Source: Aquificaceae bacterium UBA2488 (lineage in GTDB: Bacteria > Aquificota > Aquificia > Aquificales > Aquificaceae). Taken from it: a stretch of 6,308 nt of DNA. Location of the stretch: the NCBI GenBank assembly GCA_002341805.1, contig DDOS01000064.1, forward strand, positions 1,219 to 7,526. The letters are read 5' to 3'. Position 1 is the first letter of the stretch; each line of letters opens with the position of its first letter. Position numbers and translations under genes: made by a program. Below the pieces are notes generated by a model. It had not been told where the DNA came from. It was given only the letters and a program-made list of their open reading frames with translations, and made no database searches. This document shows, one piece after another, positions 5,252 through 6,308 of the stretch.

Positions 5252-6308
5252 AAAAATATCATTGGAGTTTAATATCTATATTCCTAATGCTTTTTTTGGC
5301 TTTTATAAAACTTGTGGTGGGATTTTTGTCTGGGAGTATGGCCCTAAAAGCGGAAGGTATTCACTCTATTCTTGATAGTGTGGCATCCTTTATAGGGTTT
5401 TTATCCGTTTATATGTCTGATAAAAAGCATGAAAGATTTCCCTATGGATTATACAAGCTTGAAAACATAGGGGCTATGTTTATATCTTTTTTCTTATTTT
5501 TTGCTGCCTATGAAATAGCTTCTGATATATTATTTTCTCACTACAAGATAGAAAGGCAATACATAATTTGGGGACTTAGCGTTGGTGTGATATCTATGGT
5601 AATTACGGTGGTATTTTCTATATTTGAGAAAATAGCCGCCAAAAAACATAACTCTCCCACTCTTCATGCGGATAGTGAGCATATGCTTGTGGACGGTTTT
5701 GGAGCTTTTATTATAATACTAAACTTTTTATCCTTGATGTTTCACCTCAATTTAGATAAAATATTTGCAAGCATTATAGTGCTTATTATAATATATACAG
5801 GATTTCGTATTTTGAAAGAACAGATTTTTGTAATACTTGATGCCTCTGTGGATTCTAAGATGCTTGAGCAAATAAAATATATAATTTTACAAGATCACAA
5901 TGTAAAATCCATAAAAAGGCTCCTTATTAGAAAATCCGGAGATAAGTTTTTTATAGATGGTACTGTTTCTATAAAAGCCAACAATCTAAACCAATCTCAT
6001 GCCATCATAGACAATATCGAAAAATCCATAACAAAGGCTATACCCCAAGTGGATATGATATTTATACATTATGAGCCAGACGAAGATGCAAACCACCTTA
6101 GGATAGCTGCACTCTCTAACTCTGACATACTAAGCGATTTTGAACATGTGGATATGGTTTTAATATATGATAATTTTATGTTGGATTTTATATTAAAAGC
6201 CCCAGACATTAAAACAAATAAAGAAGATATTATAACCCAAGAGATTGTCAAAATAAAACCAGATTTCATAGTGGCCAAAGGCCACCCCAAAAGCAATTCC
6301 GCCAAATG
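5248..6308 (+). CDS. CDF family metal efflux transporter with C-terminal NifX-like domain (3' end outside window)
   Basis: The frame is open from ATG 5248 to the window edge, giving 353 residues and no stop. Residues about 8-190 hold six membrane segments of a cation diffusion facilitator, which exports divalent metal by proton exchange. The transport-site motifs are H39-x3-D43 in helix 2 (EGIHSILDS) and H145-x3-D149 in helix 5 (EHMLVDG). Such a two-His, two-Asp site is usual for Zn2+-type CDFs, so zinc is the first guess. FPYGLYKLEN at 64-73 is the conserved loop after helix 2. Residues about 200-278 match the cytoplasmic dimerisation domain, ending IFIHYEPDE. From 284 comes an unusual extension (LRIAALSNSDILSDFEHVDMV, IYDN at 306-309, then IVKIKPDFIVAKGHP) that resembles the Nitro_FeMo-Co/NifX fold and is unfinished at the edge. 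Plain CDFs are about 300 residues. The start overlaps the radical SAM stop by 4 bp (ATGA) and has no Shine-Dalgarno. Confidence 0.9.
   Translation, partial: MKKYHWSLISIFLMLFLAFIKLVVGFLSGSMALKAEGIHSILDSVASFIGFLSVYMSDKKHERFPYGLYKLENIGAMFISFFLFFAAYEIASDILFSHYKIERQYIIWGLSVGVISMVITVVFSIFEKIAAKKHNSPTLHADSEHMLVDGFGAFIIILNFLSLMFHLNLDKIFASIIVLIIIYTGFRILKEQIFVILDASVDSKMLEQIKYIILQDHNVKSIKRLLIRKSGDKFFIDGTVSIKANNLNQSHAIIDNIEKSITKAIPQVDMIFIHYEPDEDANHLRIAALSNSDILSDFEHVDMVLIYDNFMLDFILKAPDIKTNKEDIITQEIVKIKPDFIVAKGHPKSNSAK

Noticed and set aside
6069..6305. Open frame on the minus strand of 78 codons.
   Set aside because: It lies wholly opposite the well-supported CDF reading frame, has no family signature and no ribosome binding site, and is best seen as a shadow.
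6088..6308. The CDF extension as evidence for a nitrogen-fixation locus.
   Set aside because: No nif structural or assembly gene is in the window. NifX-like domains occur widely outside nitrogen fixers, so the domain name does not imply the pathway.

Overview
The window is AT-rich (roughly one third G+C by eye), densely packed bacterial DNA with many ATA and AGA/AGG codons. Seven protein-coding genes fill almost all of it. The gene set, the AT-rich codon use and a glutamate racemase that lines up residue for residue with the Aquifex enzyme suggest a member of the Aquificales, perhaps Hydrogenobaculum or Sulfurihydrogenibium. This is an inference from gene content, since there is no rRNA in the window.

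The genes form two groups that diverge from a 92-bp intergenic region at 3394-3485. Leftward (minus strand) run an AMMECR1-domain protein, endonuclease V (nfi), the lipid II flippase MurJ, and the first 227 residues of a PAS-GAF sensory protein that leaves the window at base 1. The first three overlap by 13 and 11 bp, and the sensor starts 7 bp after murJ, so they look like one transcript. Rightward (plus strand) run glutamate racemase (murI), a YhcC/TIGR01212-type radical SAM protein 47 bp further on, and a cation diffusion facilitator (CDF) transporter that overlaps the radical SAM gene by 4 bp (ATGA) and leaves the window at base 6308. The CDF gene carries an extra C-terminal domain resembling NifX/NifB-type (dinitrogenase iron-molybdenum cofactor) domains.

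Two of the genes belong to peptidoglycan synthesis: MurI makes D-glutamate for the stem peptide and MurJ flips the finished lipid II. The others cover DNA repair of deaminated bases, probable signalling, metal export and two widely conserved but poorly understood families (AMMECR1, YhcC-like radical SAM). The order looks like a typical compact Aquificales gene string rather than an island. I see no mobile element, CRISPR array, tRNA, rRNA or prophage gene.

The points most worth a second look are the CDF-NifX-like fusion, the apparently leaderless or Shine-Dalgarno-free starts of the promoter-proximal genes, and the contrasting near-perfect Shine-Dalgarno in front of a TTG start for murJ. I found no convincing new multi-gene system.
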